A DNA stretch of 64,000 bases, from assembly GCF_014696105.1 (NCBI RefSeq), contig NZ_JACJPO010000056.1, positions 124,001-188,000 of the forward strand, written 5' to 3'. How positions within the stretch are numbered: position 1 is the stretch's first letter; every line of letters begins with the position of its first letter. Under the pieces are notes generated by a model. The model saw only the letters and a list, made by a program, of their open reading frames with translations. It was not told the origin of the DNA and ran no database searches. A program made the translations under genes and the position numbers. This document shows positions 27,001 through 37,885 of the stretch, in pieces. This DNA is from Microcoleus sp. FACHB-1515 (GTDB lineage Bacteria; Cyanobacteriota; Cyanobacteriia; Elainellales; Elainellaceae).

Positions 27001-27312
27001 ATGGCAGCCGTATCTCTAAGCGTTTCGACGGTTAAACCGCTGGGTGAGCGCGTCTTTATCAAAGTCAGCGCGTCGGAAGAAAAAACCGCAGGCGGCATTT
27101 TGCTCCCCGATACTGCGAAGGAAAAGCCGCAGGTGGGCGAAATTGTGGCCGTTGGTTCGGGCAAGCGCAACGATGACGGTTCACGCTCGGAACTCGAAGT
27201 CAAAGTGGGTGACAAAGTTCTCTACTCGAAGTACGCCGGAACCGATGTGAAACTCGGCTCGGATGAATATGTGCTTCTGTCTGAAAAAGACATTTTGGCG
27301 ATCGTTTCCTAG
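27001..27312 (+). CDS. groES: Co-chaperonin GroES
   Basis: 103 residues from ATG 27001 with GGAGAG upstream; an upstream in-frame start at 26971 is not needed. Cpn10 features: [26 protein letters not shown] (mobile loop; quoted in part as [19 protein letters not shown]), [13 protein letters not shown] and the C-terminal [15 protein letters not shown]. It caps the GroEL ring. It is the first gene of the CIRCE-controlled operon; the 202-base gap to groEL contains a two-hairpin repeat. Confidence 0.97.
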   Translation: MAAVSLSVSTVKPLGERVFIKVSASEEKTAGGILLPDTAKEKPQVGEIVAVGSGKRNDDGSRSELEVKVGDKVLYSKYAGTDVKLGSDEYVLLSEKDILAIVS

Positions 27313-27333
27313 CGGCGCAGATGCCGTGAACGA

Positions 27334-27442
27334 AAGTTCCGGCTGAAAGCTGAAACCCATCGAAATGAAATGGGTTTTGCGATTGGTTTGAGTCCGTTTC
27401 AACTGACTTGAGCTTTGAGCCAGGAAATTGATTTCCTGGTGC
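27334..27442 (+). repeat. Two-hairpin dispersed repeat, copy A (between groES and groEL)
   Basis: Ordered parts: CCGGCTGAAAGC, a hairpin AAACCCAT (27353-27360) / ATGGGTTT (27370-27377), GAGTCCGTTT, GACTTGAGCTTTGAG, then a near-perfect palindrome CCAGGAAAT-TG-ATTTCCTGG (27420-27439). The same parts occur in the same order, reverse-complemented, at 43498-43600. Here it lies inside the transcribed groES-groEL spacer, so it would be present as RNA hairpins in the operon mRNA. Confidence 0.8.
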
Positions 27443-27490
27443 AAGTATGTAACTCCTGCTAGAAGTTTCGATCGATTTCGCTCCATTTGA

Positions 27491-29150
<1,660 letters not shown>

Positions 29151-29152
<2 letters not shown>

Positions 29153-29171
29153 ACGCGAGATCTTCGCGTCT
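29151..29171 (+). terminator. Hairpin just after groEL
   Basis: AGACGCGA (29151-29158) pairs with TCGCGTCT (29164-29171). The stem begins within the groEL stop codon. No T-run follows, so it may act as a stability or processing element rather than a classical terminator. A second pair of inverted GGGCGATCGTC-type blocks lies at about 29214-29250. Confidence 0.5.
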
Positions 29172-29349
29172 GTACGGGTCGGGTGTCGGCATCCGAGCCT
29201 GAAGAAGTGAAGAGGGCGATCGTCTTTTTGAAGGGGCGATCGTCCTCTTGTGTAGAACGAATGAAGTTTCTTTTGATACTCAGGATCGCTTGAGGGGAAA
29301 ACTGAATGTAGTTTTGTAACCCTCCCCTTCAGCCAAGACTGACCATTCC

Positions 29350-29790
29350 ATGCAAAAAGCAAAGAAAGCAGTGGCAATTGTAATGACCACTTTATTTCTC
29401 ACACTTCACCTGTGCTTTGCCGTACCCGCACCAGCCTTTGCAGGTGACACGATCATCAATAATGATTGTCGCTACGGCTATCAAGCAAGTTGCGGAAATG
29501 TTCAACAAAGCGATTCAGGTTTGGCAGAGGCAACAGGTTATGTTGCTGGCATTGTTGGAGATGTTGCAGCAATCTCAAGCTTGGGAAGCGTTGCAGGTTT
29601 AAGCGGCGCAGGAATTGCATCAGGTTTAGCCACGATCGGTAGCGTAGTCGGCGGCGGCATGGTAGCAGGTCTAGCAATCACTGTTGCTGCTCCTGCTGTT
29701 GCAGCGCTAGCAGTCGGTGCAGGTGTACACTATCTGAGTCAGGCGAATTCACCTGCGGCTGATCAGCCAGTTGAGCGAGTGAATCCGTAA
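29350..29790 (+). CDS. Secreted Gly/Ala-rich hydrophobic protein, unknown
   Basis: 146 residues with a clear Sec signal peptide (MQKAKKAVAIVMTTLFLTLH, cleavage after APAFA). The mature part has two Cys in NDCRYGYQASCGN and then a long small-residue-rich hydrophobic stretch (GLAEATGYVAGIVGDVAAIS ... VGGGMVAGLAITVAAP). The composition resembles membrane-active or amphipathic bacteriocin-like sequences, but no family is recognised. It is 197 bases after groEL on the same strand. Confidence 0.6.
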   Translation: MQKAKKAVAIVMTTLFLTLHLCFAVPAPAFAGDTIINNDCRYGYQASCGNVQQSDSGLAEATGYVAGIVGDVAAISSLGSVAGLSGAGIASGLATIGSVVGGGMVAGLAITVAAPAVAALAVGAGVHYLSQANSPAADQPVERVNP

Positions 29791-29897
29791 TTTTTAAAGC
29801 TTGGATTAAACAAATTGATTGACACTTGGGCGATCGTTTCCTTACAGAACGATCGCTCTCTTGTAAGTACAGTGATTGAAACTCTGCTAATTCCTGT

Positions 29898-30314
29898 ATG
29901 CCTGCAAGGGATGTCTATCACGGCTCTGTTAAAAATGCCTTACTGAAAGACGGTTGGACAATTACAGCGGAAGATTATGTACTTGAGTATGGCGAGGACA
30001 AAGTTTATGTTGATCTGGCGGCTGAAAAGACGATCGCGGCTGAAAAACAAGGAAGAAAGATTGCGGTTGAAGTAAAAAGTTTTTTGGGTCGATCGTTCAT
30101 TAGCGATTTTGAGGATGCGATCGGTCAATACATTCTTTACCGCGATATCTTAAGTGAAACAGAACCAGAACGCCAAGTTTATCTAGCTGTTGCTACAAGC
30201 GCTTATAACAGCGGCTTTCAAAGAAGACTTCCTCAAATGGCGTTGAAACGCAACCGAATTAGCGTAGTAATTTTTAATGCAGATCGCGAGGAGATTTTTC
30301 AATGGATAGACTAG
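29898..30314 (+). CDS. xisH: XisH family protein (fdxN element excision controlling factor-like)
   Basis: 138 residues from ATG 29898. The sequence MPARDVYHGSVKNALLKDGW, then YVDLAAEKTIAAEKQG and RKIAVEVKSFLG, is characteristic of XisH. D39, E58 and K60 form a PD-(D/E)XK-like set, so a nuclease fold is expected. XisH and XisI were first found as required for excision of the Anabaena fdxN element, yet they are widespread in strains lacking it. The stop overlaps xisI by 13 bases. Confidence 0.88.
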   Translation: MPARDVYHGSVKNALLKDGWTITAEDYVLEYGEDKVYVDLAAEKTIAAEKQGRKIAVEVKSFLGRSFISDFEDAIGQYILYRDILSETEPERQVYLAVATSAYNSGFQRRLPQMALKRNRISVVIFNADREEIFQWID

Positions 30315-30634
30315 ACCGCTACCGCAACTTGATCAAGAAAATACTGACAGAATATTACGAACTAGGGCGCAGTTCTGAAATCGAAGCTGCGTTAGCTTTT
30401 GATGAGCAGCATGACCAGTATTTGCTGCTGAATATGGGTTGGAAGCGGGATGAACGAATTAAGTCAACGACGATTCATGTTCGGATTCAGAATGAGAAGA
30501 TTTGGATTGAGGAAGATTGGACAGAAGATGGTGTGGTGACGGATTTGCTAGAAGCGGGTGTCCCAAATAGCGATATTGTGTTGGCTTTTCATCCGCCGCA
30601 TCTAAGGAAGTATACGGAGTTTGCGATCGCCTAA
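30302..30634 (+). CDS. xisI: XisI family protein
   Basis: 110 residues from ATG 30302, overlapping xisH. It has the XisI pattern: an N-terminal helix MDRLDRYRNLIKKILTEY, DEQHDQYLLLNMGWKRDERI, HVRIQNEKIWIEEDWTEDG and a C-terminal LAFHPPHLRKYTEFA. It is the partner of XisH; the two may form a toxin-antitoxin-like or excision-control pair. No fdxN-type element or xisF recombinase is seen in the window. Confidence 0.88.
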   Translation: MDRLDRYRNLIKKILTEYYELGRSSEIEAALAFDEQHDQYLLLNMGWKRDERIKSTTIHVRIQNEKIWIEEDWTEDGVVTDLLEAGVPNSDIVLAFHPPHLRKYTEFAIA

Positions 30635-30643
30635 CGCTTCTGG

Positions 30644-33600
30644 CTACACAGCCGAACCGCTTCTCAACCGAACAATGTGTTTGACTAAAACTTCAGGTTC
30701 GATCGGTTTTGTCAGATGCGCTTGGAATCCGGCTTGAAAGGCTTTTTGCTGATCTCCATCGCTGGCGTAGGCCGTGAGCGCGATCGCCAAAATGTCGCCG
30801 CCGCGATCGATCGGGCGCGATCGAATCTGCCTGATCAGCGTGTAGCCGTCCATGTCGGCCATGCCGATATCGCTGACAATCAAATCGGGCGTGGCGCGAT
30901 CGATCGCTTCTAGCGCCTCCAAGCCAGAGGCAACAGCAGTGACGGTTGCGCCGTTTTGTTCCAGTACGAAGGCTTGAAACTGGCGGGTGTCGTCGTCATC
31001 ATCCACAACGAGAATTTGCAGATTGCTTAAAAGATTTTTGAGATCTGGACTGTGGTTGTGGTTAGGCGATCGCGTTGAAACACGCTGCTCAATGACAGGC
31101 AACTGGACGGTGAAAATTGCGCCTTGATGTTCGCCAGGACTGTCGGCTTTGACTGTACCGCCGTGCAGTTCGACGATTTGCCGCACGATCGCCAACCCCA
31201 AGCCCAAACCGCCAAATTTGCGGGTGGTGGAGCTGTCTTCTTGCCGGAAATACTCAAAGATGTGCGGCAAAAACTGCGGGTTGATGCCTTTTCCCGTGTC
31301 GATCACGCGAATTTGGGCGATTCGATCGATCTGCCGCAGTTCAACGCTGATTTGTCCATTGTTGGGCGTGAATTTGACGGCGTTGGTGAGCAAGTTCCAA
31401 ATAACTTGCTGGAGGCGGGCGGCATCGCCAGAAACGTGGGCAACGGCTGAAGCCAAATCGAGCGTCAGTTGAATGTGCTTGGCTTCGACGGCAAGGCGGA
31501 CGGTTTCGATCGCCGCCTCAATCACAAAACTCAAGCTGACCGGAACCGCCGTCAGCGACAGTTTGCCCTGCATGATGCGTGAGATGTCGAGCAAATCTTC
31601 AATCAGTTGCGTTTGCAGTTTGGCGTTGCGCTCGATCGTGGCGAGGGCTTCGCGCTGGCGGGTCGCGTCGAGTTTGCCGCTTTGCAGCAGGCGCGTCCAG
31701 CCCAAAATCGGATTCAGCGGCGTTCGCAGCTCGTGTGAGAGGACGGCCAAAAATTCATCTTTGATGTGGTTAGCGCGATCGAGCGCTTCAGCGCGGTCTT
31801 GCAGTTCGGTGATCAGGCGCGATCGCTCTAGTGCTGCGGAAACTTGAGCCGCGACTGCCTGCATCAAATCGAGTTCGTCTTGCGTGAAGCGATCGCGCTG
31901 GCGAGTGCCTAATCCCAATGTGCCGATGACGCGATCGCCAATCTTCAGCGGATGGCTGGCGTAAGCGCGAATGCCCTCAGCCTGTACGGGAATCGCCATT
32001 GGATCGGTCGGATCTACCGTACAGTCAACCACGACCGGACGACGCTGCTGCACCACATAGCCGCAAACGGCCTGTCCTAAGTCCAGGTAGCGAGCCGCTT
32101 GTGCAAGCGCTTCGCTGATGCCGCCGTGAGCATGAAGTTCAAGACGCTGCTTGTCTTCTCGAAAGAGATAGTTGACGTAAATTTCAAGCTGCAAATGCGC
32201 TGCAACCTTGTTCAGCAAACTGGCTAAAAATGCTTTGGGATCGATCGTCACCAACAAATCATTTGCGGTTTCTGCTAACAGTTTGAGTCGATCATTACTC
32301 GCTTGAATGGTGATTTCTGCCTGTTTGCGATCGCTAATGTCTTTGAAAACGATCGCGACTTTTCTCGCTTCCGGTTCACCTGTGCAACAGGCGTATACAT
32401 CAAACCAGCGTCCCAGCACTTCCGATCCGCTTTCAAACCGAACGGATTCACCTGTGATTGCCACATGGCCGTAAGTTTGAATCCAGTGATCTTCCAGATT
32501 TAGCTCACGAGCGGTTTTGCCGACCGCCTGTTGCAGTCCGGTCTGCTGCTCAAAGGCCGGATTGATTTCCAGGATGCGATAGTCGATCGGCCTATTGTCC
32601 GCATTGCAAATTACTTCAACAACGCAAAAGCCTTCATCGATCGACTCAAACAGCATCCGATAGCGTTCTTCCGATTGACGCAGAGCAGCATCAGCTTGAA
32701 TTCGATCGGTGACGTTGCGGAAGTAGATCGTGATGCCTTGCGCGGCAGGATAGCTGCGGACTTCATACCAGCGATCGTGGTCGGGATAAAAAGCCACCAG
32801 CGATCCGGCGACGCGATCGCGCATCACGCTTTGGTGAAGCTGCTCAAAGTCGCTGCCCTCCAAGCCGGGAAAAACCTCCCAAAAGTTTTCGCCAATCACA
32901 TCGTCGGGCATGAAGTTGAGCAGTGTTTCAGCCGCTTTGTTCATGTAGGTGAAGCGCCAGTTTTCATCCAGCGCCAGAAAGCCGTCATCAATGCTTTCTA
33001 AAATATTGCGGCTTTGTGCTTCGCTCGCTTGCAAAGCAGCTTCGGCGATTTTGCGATCGTGAATGTCAAGCGATGCGCCAAACCAGCGAATGATTTCGCC
33101 AGTTTGCGGATCAAAATATGGCTCAGCGCGAACGATAAACCAGCGGTAGTCACCAGAGGCCGATCGGACTCGATGTTCGATCGCAAACTGCCTGCCGAGC
33201 CGCTGCGCTTCGCCAAACATCTGCATGGTGCGTTCGGCATCGTCTGGATGAATGAAGTTGTCGACAATTTCGGCAGCGGTGATTGGCTCGTAGGGAACGC
33301 CAGTGTAGTTGCTCCACTGCTGGTTGAAAAATTCGACTCGTCCTTGGGCATCGGTGATCCAAACAATTTGCGGAACCACATCGGCCATCAGCCGAAATTG
33401 TTCTTCGCTGTCGCGCAGGGCAACTTCAGCTTGGAGGCGATCGACCTCCAGCCGCTTCGCCGCCGTGATGTCAACTGCCGAGCCGTAGAGAACGTGACCT
33501 TCTAGCTGTGCCCGCCACCGCAGCCAGCGATAGGAGCCGTCTTTGTGGCGGTAGCGATTTTCAAAGGCTAAGGTTTTCTGGCCAGAAAATAAGCTGTCGG

Positions 33601-34792
33601 CTTCTAGCGTTGAAGCATTGAGATCGTCGGGGTGAACAAACTCAGTCCAGGGGCGCGACGTTATTTCCTCAACCGTCCAGCCGAGCAGTCGTTCCACTGA
33701 GGGACTGACCCACTCAAAGAAGCCATCCGATCGCGTCATCACCTGCAAGTCCGAGGCAACAGCAAAGAAGCGATCGCGCTTTTGCTCGATCTGCTGCCGC
33801 TCAAACTCAGTGGAAACGCGCGAAGCAAAAACTGCCAGCAGCGATTCGGCCAGGTGAACGTTCTCTAGCGGTTTGCCATCCATCACGCCCAGCAGCCCCA
33901 GCGGTACGCCGTCCGAGTCAAAAAACGGCACAGCAACATAGCTTTCGATCGCGAGCGGCTTCAGCAGCGGAGCATGAGGAAAATGCGCCTGCACATTGCA
34001 CGGATACGAGCAGATTTTGCGCTGTTCGATCACTTCCCAGCACGGCGTATCTTGCAGCAAATATTCCACATTGTCAGCAGGTTGCCCCTGAGCGCACAAA
34101 GCGATCGTCCGCATGAGTTTGGGATCATCTCCTTCAACCACGCCAATGTAGGCGTAATCGACATCGAGCACTTTGGCAAAGTGCAGCACGAGGGCATCAA
34201 AAAACGCGCTGCCCATGACCATCGAGACGCCCTGCGTAATTTCCATCAGAGCCGCATCGACCTGAGCAACTTTGCGAGCGGCCAGCCGCAGTTCCAGTTC
34301 GTCCACCACCATTGCCGCTAGATCCACCAGCGTTGCCTGCTGCTCTGCCGTGAGCGGATCGTGCGGCTGCGAGTCGAGCAAGCAAAGCGTCCCCAGGTTG
34401 AAGCCGTCATCACTCATCAGCGGCGCACCTGCATAAAAGCGCACTCCCGGCTCTTGCTGCACAAACGGATTGCAGGCGAAGCGATCGTCCAGTCGCGTGT
34501 CGGGAATAATCAGCGGCTCGTCGGTCAAAACGGCAAAGCTGCACAGCGTCGCATCGCGCGGCACTTCTTGCGCTTCAAAGCCAATGCACGACTTGAACCA
34601 GGCGCGTGATTCATCCACCAGCGAAATCAGCGCGATCGGCATGTTGAACAGACGGGCAGCAAGTCCGGTGATGCGATCGAATGCGGCTTCCGGCGGCGTG
34701 TCCAGAATTTTGTAGCGATGCAGTGCCGCCAATCGCTTAGTTTCATTAGCAGGAATCGGTGCGGTTGAATTTTGCGGCGGTGCGTCGGACAT
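30644..34792 (-). CDS. Multi-sensor hybrid histidine kinase (GAF-GAF-PASx4/5-GAF-HK-REC)
   Basis: 1382 residues from ATG 34792. Order: GAF near the N-terminus (TPPEAAFDRITGLAARLF), a second GAF, four or five PAS domains (for example WVSPSVERLLGWTVEEITSR and WITDAQGRVEFFNQQWSNYT), a third GAF (YVNYLFREDKQRLELHAHGG), HisKA with VLSHELRTPLNPILGWTRLL, HATPase_c (NLLTNAVKFTP, DTGKGI, GLGLGLAIVRQ) and a C-terminal receiver (LVVDDDDDT, SDIGMADMDGY). No membrane helix, so it is cytoplasmic and probably senses light, redox or ligands. None of the GAFs shows an evident bilin-binding Cys motif by eye. Its cognate output is unknown. Confidence 0.92.
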   Translation of the reverse strand: MSDAPPQNSTAPIPANETKRLAALHRYKILDTPPEAAFDRITGLAARLFNMPIALISLVDESRAWFKSCIGFEAQEVPRDATLCSFAVLTDEPLIIPDTRLDDRFACNPFVQQEPGVRFYAGAPLMSDDGFNLGTLCLLDSQPHDPLTAEQQATLVDLAAMVVDELELRLAARKVAQVDAALMEITQGVSMVMGSAFFDALVLHFAKVLDVDYAYIGVVEGDDPKLMRTIALCAQGQPADNVEYLLQDTPCWEVIEQRKICSYPCNVQAHFPHAPLLKPLAIESYVAVPFFDSDGVPLGLLGVMDGKPLENVHLAESLLAVFASRVSTEFERQQIEQKRDRFFAVASDLQVMTRSDGFFEWVSPSVERLLGWTVEEITSRPWTEFVHPDDLNASTLEADSLFSGQKTLAFENRYRHKDGSYRWLRWRAQLEGHVLYGSAVDITAAKRLEVDRLQAEVALRDSEEQFRLMADVVPQIVWITDAQGRVEFFNQQWSNYTGVPYEPITAAEIVDNFIHPDDAERTMQMFGEAQRLGRQFAIEHRVRSASGDYRWFIVRAEPYFDPQTGEIIRWFGASLDIHDRKIAEAALQASEAQSRNILESIDDGFLALDENWRFTYMNKAAETLLNFMPDDVIGENFWEVFPGLEGSDFEQLHQSVMRDRVAGSLVAFYPDHDRWYEVRSYPAAQGITIYFRNVTDRIQADAALRQSEERYRMLFESIDEGFCVVEVICNADNRPIDYRILEINPAFEQQTGLQQAVGKTARELNLEDHWIQTYGHVAITGESVRFESGSEVLGRWFDVYACCTGEPEARKVAIVFKDISDRKQAEITIQASNDRLKLLAETANDLLVTIDPKAFLASLLNKVAAHLQLEIYVNYLFREDKQRLELHAHGGISEALAQAARYLDLGQAVCGYVVQQRRPVVVDCTVDPTDPMAIPVQAEGIRAYASHPLKIGDRVIGTLGLGTRQRDRFTQDELDLMQAVAAQVSAALERSRLITELQDRAEALDRANHIKDEFLAVLSHELRTPLNPILGWTRLLQSGKLDATRQREALATIERNAKLQTQLIEDLLDISRIMQGKLSLTAVPVSLSFVIEAAIETVRLAVEAKHIQLTLDLASAVAHVSGDAARLQQVIWNLLTNAVKFTPNNGQISVELRQIDRIAQIRVIDTGKGINPQFLPHIFEYFRQEDSSTTRKFGGLGLGLAIVRQIVELHGGTVKADSPGEHQGAIFTVQLPVIEQRVSTRSPNHNHSPDLKNLLSNLQILVVDDDDDTRQFQAFVLEQNGATVTAVASGLEALEAIDRATPDLIVSDIGMADMDGYTLIRQIRSRPIDRGGDILAIALTAYASDGDQQKAFQAGFQAHLTKPIEPEVLVKHIVRLRSGSAV

Positions 34793-34905
34793 GGTTTCGC
34801 TAGAGCGGTAAATCAACCCAGTTGGAATGAGCCTAACCCAGCACCTTGCATCCAACTGGTACTCTTCCCGACGAGATCCTTTCTATTTTGCCAATTTCCC
34901 AGCCT

Positions 34906-35769
34906 TTACTGATGCATGATTTCCTGAAATTCTTGCAAAATTTGCTGAAACAGCGGATGATTCGCGCTGTCATAGCGATGCGGATGAATCGCACCGAGCG
35001 GCTTGAGTTCGATCATCGTCGCTGCTAGAAATCCTCCTTCACAGGAATTGAGATCGGCGATCGTCAAATTTGCCTCGATCGCTTCAATCCCCAATCGATC
35101 GCAAAGCTCGAAAATTGTGGCGCGAGTAATTCCCGGAAAAATGCTGGGCGTCAAAGCAGGGGTGAGCAGGCGATCGCCTTGCAGCAAAAACAAATTCGCG
35201 GCTGTTGCTTCGGTGATGCGTCCTTCGGCATCTAGCAAAATTGCATCCTGAAAGCCTTGCTGCTCTGCGGTGCGACGGCTGAGATAGCTATTGATGTAGG
35301 TTCCACACAGCTTTAAGCGAATTGGAACGGCCAGTCCGGAAATCCGCTGATAGGGCGAAACGTGACAGGCGATCGGTGCGGTGCGATCGCGATCGATTCC
35401 CACTACTAGAATGCTCACCTCCACAGGCATCTCTTCCCGAAAATTCAGGTGCGGTACGGCGCGGTAGGCGATCGGACGCAGATAGTAGGTTTGCGCGGGT
35501 AAAGCTGCCAGCAAAGCAGAAATCCCGCTGGTCAGTTCTTCAGTTGACCAGGAAAAACCCAGCCCGATCTGCTGTGCGCTGTGGCGAAAGCGATCGAGAT
35601 GTGCAGCCAGCCGATGAATGTAGTAGTGATCCTGATTGCGATAGGCCATGATGCCATCAAAAACACCGATGCCAAGGTGTAGCGAATGGCTGGCGATCGA
35701 CGGGTCGGCTTGTTCGCGAGGAACGAGATCGCCATTGTGCCAAATCAGCGGTTGCAAACGGCCAAGCAT
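34906..35769 (-). CDS. Class IV aminotransferase (BCAT/DCL-like)
   Basis: 287 residues from ATG 35769; a TTG at 35856 would add 29. Fold-type IV PLP enzyme. WHNGDLVPREQA and HLGIGVFDGI are the usual beginning, the catalytic Lys is in RLKLCGTYINSYLS, and ITEATAANLFLL is the conserved PLP-binding segment. It may be a branched-chain amino acid aminotransferase, D-amino acid aminotransferase or 4-amino-4-deoxychorismate lyase; the sequence does not settle it. It diverges from cofG. Confidence 0.82.
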   Translation of the reverse strand: MLGRLQPLIWHNGDLVPREQADPSIASHSLHLGIGVFDGIMAYRNQDHYYIHRLAAHLDRFRHSAQQIGLGFSWSTEELTSGISALLAALPAQTYYLRPIAYRAVPHLNFREEMPVEVSILVVGIDRDRTAPIACHVSPYQRISGLAVPIRLKLCGTYINSYLSRRTAEQQGFQDAILLDAEGRITEATAANLFLLQGDRLLTPALTPSIFPGITRATIFELCDRLGIEAIEANLTIADLNSCEGGFLAATMIELKPLGAIHPHRYDSANHPLFQQILQEFQEIMHQ

Positions 35770-35880
35770 AAAGCAAAAAGTACAAACGAACGGTTCGATC
35801 GCAGTATAAGCGTCAATTCCGGTGAAACTTGGAATTTGATCGATCGCTAAACTCAAACTATCTGCTCATTCCGAACTGCT

Positions 35881-36855
35881 GTGCCGCCCATCATCACCTA
35901 CAGTCCGGCCTATACGATCGTGCCGACTTATGAATGCTTTAATCGCTGTGCCTACTGTAATTTTCGGGTTGATCCGGGGGGCGATCGCTGGCTCACGCTA
36001 GCGTCGGCTGAACAAATCTTGCGACCGCTGCGATCGCAAGGCGTAATCGAAATTTTGGTGCTGTCGGGTGAGGTGCATCCGCAGAGCGATCGTCGGAGGG
36101 CGTGGTTCGATCGCATCTTCGATTTGTGTGAATTGGCGCTCTCGCTGGGATTTTTGCCGCATACGAACGCTGGTCCCTTGAGTTTTGCAGAAATGGCGCG
36201 GCTCAAAACCGTGAATGTCTCGATGGGGCTGATGCTAGAGCAGCTTGCACCTTTGGCCGTGCATCGCCACGCGCCGAGCAAACGAGCAGAGCTGCGAATT
36301 CAGCAGCTTGAATGGGCGGGGGAACTGCAAATTCCATTTACGACCGGATTGCTGCTGGGCATTGGCGAACACGAAGCGGACTGGCAGGCAACGCTGGAGG
36401 CGATCGCTCAAATTCACGCGCGTTGGGGACATATTCAAGAAGTGATTTTGCAGCCGCACAGTCCGGGAAATCAGCAAAGCTGGACAGGCAAAGCGTTTGA
36501 CTTTGATCGATTAGTTGAAGTCGTGTCGATCGCTCGTCGCCTGCTGCCGCCCGACATTGCGCTGCAAATTCCGCCCAACCTCGTTTCTGAAACGACGCTG
36601 CTCGCCTGTCTGCGCGAGGGTGCAACAGACATTGGCGGCATCAGTCCCAAAGACGAAGTAAATCCGGATTATCCACATCCGCACGATCGCCAGCTTGCTC
36701 GTTTGCTCGATCGCGCTGGCTGGCAGTTGCATCCGCGCCTGCCCATTTATCCGCAGTATGACGCTTGGCTACCTGGGCAATTGCAGGAGGCGATCGCTGT
36801 TTGGCGCGAAAAAATCACAAGCGATCGCAGCCGACCTTCTAGTTTTCACGGTTGA
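35881..36855 (+). CDS. cofG: 7,8-didemethyl-8-hydroxy-5-deazariboflavin synthase, CofG subunit
   Basis: 324 residues from a GTG start. A radical SAM enzyme with the CFNRCAYCNF cluster motif (C-x3-C-x2-C). With CofH it makes the deazaflavin F0, the antenna chromophore of cyanobacterial photolyases. TNAGPLSFAEMARLK, SMGLMLEQL, HRHAPSKR and TTGLLLGIGE are typical CofG segments, and GGISPKDEVNPDYPHP is near the end. cofH is not in the window. Confidence 0.93.
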   Translation: MPPIITYSPAYTIVPTYECFNRCAYCNFRVDPGGDRWLTLASAEQILRPLRSQGVIEILVLSGEVHPQSDRRRAWFDRIFDLCELALSLGFLPHTNAGPLSFAEMARLKTVNVSMGLMLEQLAPLAVHRHAPSKRAELRIQQLEWAGELQIPFTTGLLLGIGEHEADWQATLEAIAQIHARWGHIQEVILQPHSPGNQQSWTGKAFDFDRLVEVVSIARRLLPPDIALQIPPNLVSETTLLACLREGATDIGGISPKDEVNPDYPHPHDRQLARLLDRAGWQLHPRLPIYPQYDAWLPGQLQEAIAVWREKITSDRSRPSSFHG

Positions 36856-36960
36856 CAAATTTGCTGCAAAAGACTGGCACTTCCGATAGAGGAATTTCTC
36901 AACCCGGATTAATACCTTGAAAAGCAAAGCAGCTTTTTTTGACATCCAGGTTTAACAGCA

Positions 36961-37776
36961 ATGGCTAAATTGAATCGCACCACAAAATTTGCGGGCATCA
37001 TGGGCGCAGCGGCGATCGCTGCGCTGGTTGCCCTTCCCAGTTTGGCGCAGGTGAATCCGAGTCCCAATATCTTCAACGAGCCAAACTACGATGGCAATCC
37101 GGATACGCGCACCGCTCCGCTTGTGACGCCCGCACCCGCCGTCAACCCGAATCCCAGCATCTTTAGTGAGTTTGGCCTTGAGCGTCCTTCGACTCCACAA
37201 GCCCAAGTCAGCCAGTCCAATTCGCCTGCCTTGAATCCGAACCCCAGCATCTTTAGCGAATTGGGAGTCGATCGCGCTGCTCCCGCCACGACGATTTCTC
37301 GTGCAGCAAGCGATCTGTCTTCGCTCGATCAGCAGTTCATGCGGATGGCAGCCCACAGCGACCAGTTCGAGATTCGTTCCTCGCAGATGGCACTGCAAAA
37401 GTCGAATAATCCCGAAGTGCGCCAGTACGCCGAAATGATGATTCAAGAGCACACGCAATCGACGCAGCTTCTGACTCAACTGGCAGCCGAGCGCGGCTTC
37501 ACCTTGCCAACCGAGCCAAGCGAATTTCAGCAAGCCGTGATCGATAGCCTCATGCCGCTCTCTGGTGTGGAGTTCGATCGGGCATACATGGCAGCGCAGG
37601 CCAACGGCCACATCCAAACAGTCGGCGTTTTCCGCAGCCAGATTGGTCAAGGCCGAGATGCAGAACTACGTCAGTTTGCTGCTGGTTTGCTGCCGACGAT
37701 CGAAAATCACTACGAAATGGCGAGCATGATGAGCGGCCAGTTCAGCGCGTTTGATATTCGTCGTCCAGTTCAGTAG
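36961..37776 (+). CDS. DUF4142 domain protein, secreted
   Basis: 271 residues with a signal peptide (MAKLNRTTKFAGIMGAAAIA..., cleavage after SLAQ). Residues 30-110 hold three similar short repeats, VNPSPNIFNE, VNPNPSIFSEFG and LNPNPSIFSELG, separated by Pro/Thr-rich linkers. A DUF4142 four-helix domain follows (SLDQQFMRMAAHSDQFEIRS, EVRQYAEMMIQEHTQS, HIQTVGVFRSQI). DUF4142 proteins are periplasmic with unknown, possibly stress-related, roles. A strong terminator follows directly. Confidence 0.85.
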   Translation: MAKLNRTTKFAGIMGAAAIAALVALPSLAQVNPSPNIFNEPNYDGNPDTRTAPLVTPAPAVNPNPSIFSEFGLERPSTPQAQVSQSNSPALNPNPSIFSELGVDRAAPATTISRAASDLSSLDQQFMRMAAHSDQFEIRSSQMALQKSNNPEVRQYAEMMIQEHTQSTQLLTQLAAERGFTLPTEPSEFQQAVIDSLMPLSGVEFDRAYMAAQANGHIQTVGVFRSQIGQGRDAELRQFAAGLLPTIENHYEMASMMSGQFSAFDIRRPVQ

Positions 37777-37788
37777 AATCTCCTATTC

Positions 37789-37827
37789 AAAAGCGGCGAT
37801 CGCATCTCATCTGCGATCGCCGCTTTT
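37789..37827 (+). terminator. Strong hairpin terminator built on HIP1 palindromes
   Basis: AAAAGCGGCGATCGCA (37789-37804) pairs perfectly with TGCGATCGCCGCTTTT (37812-37827) around a 7-base loop, with the A-run and T-run flanking the stem. It follows the DUF4142 gene and contains HIP1 in both arms. Confidence 0.88.
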
Positions 37828-37885
37828 GCCTTAAAAATAGTACGATTGCTCTAAGACAGCCACTTTTTGCAACTGTCTAGAACGT

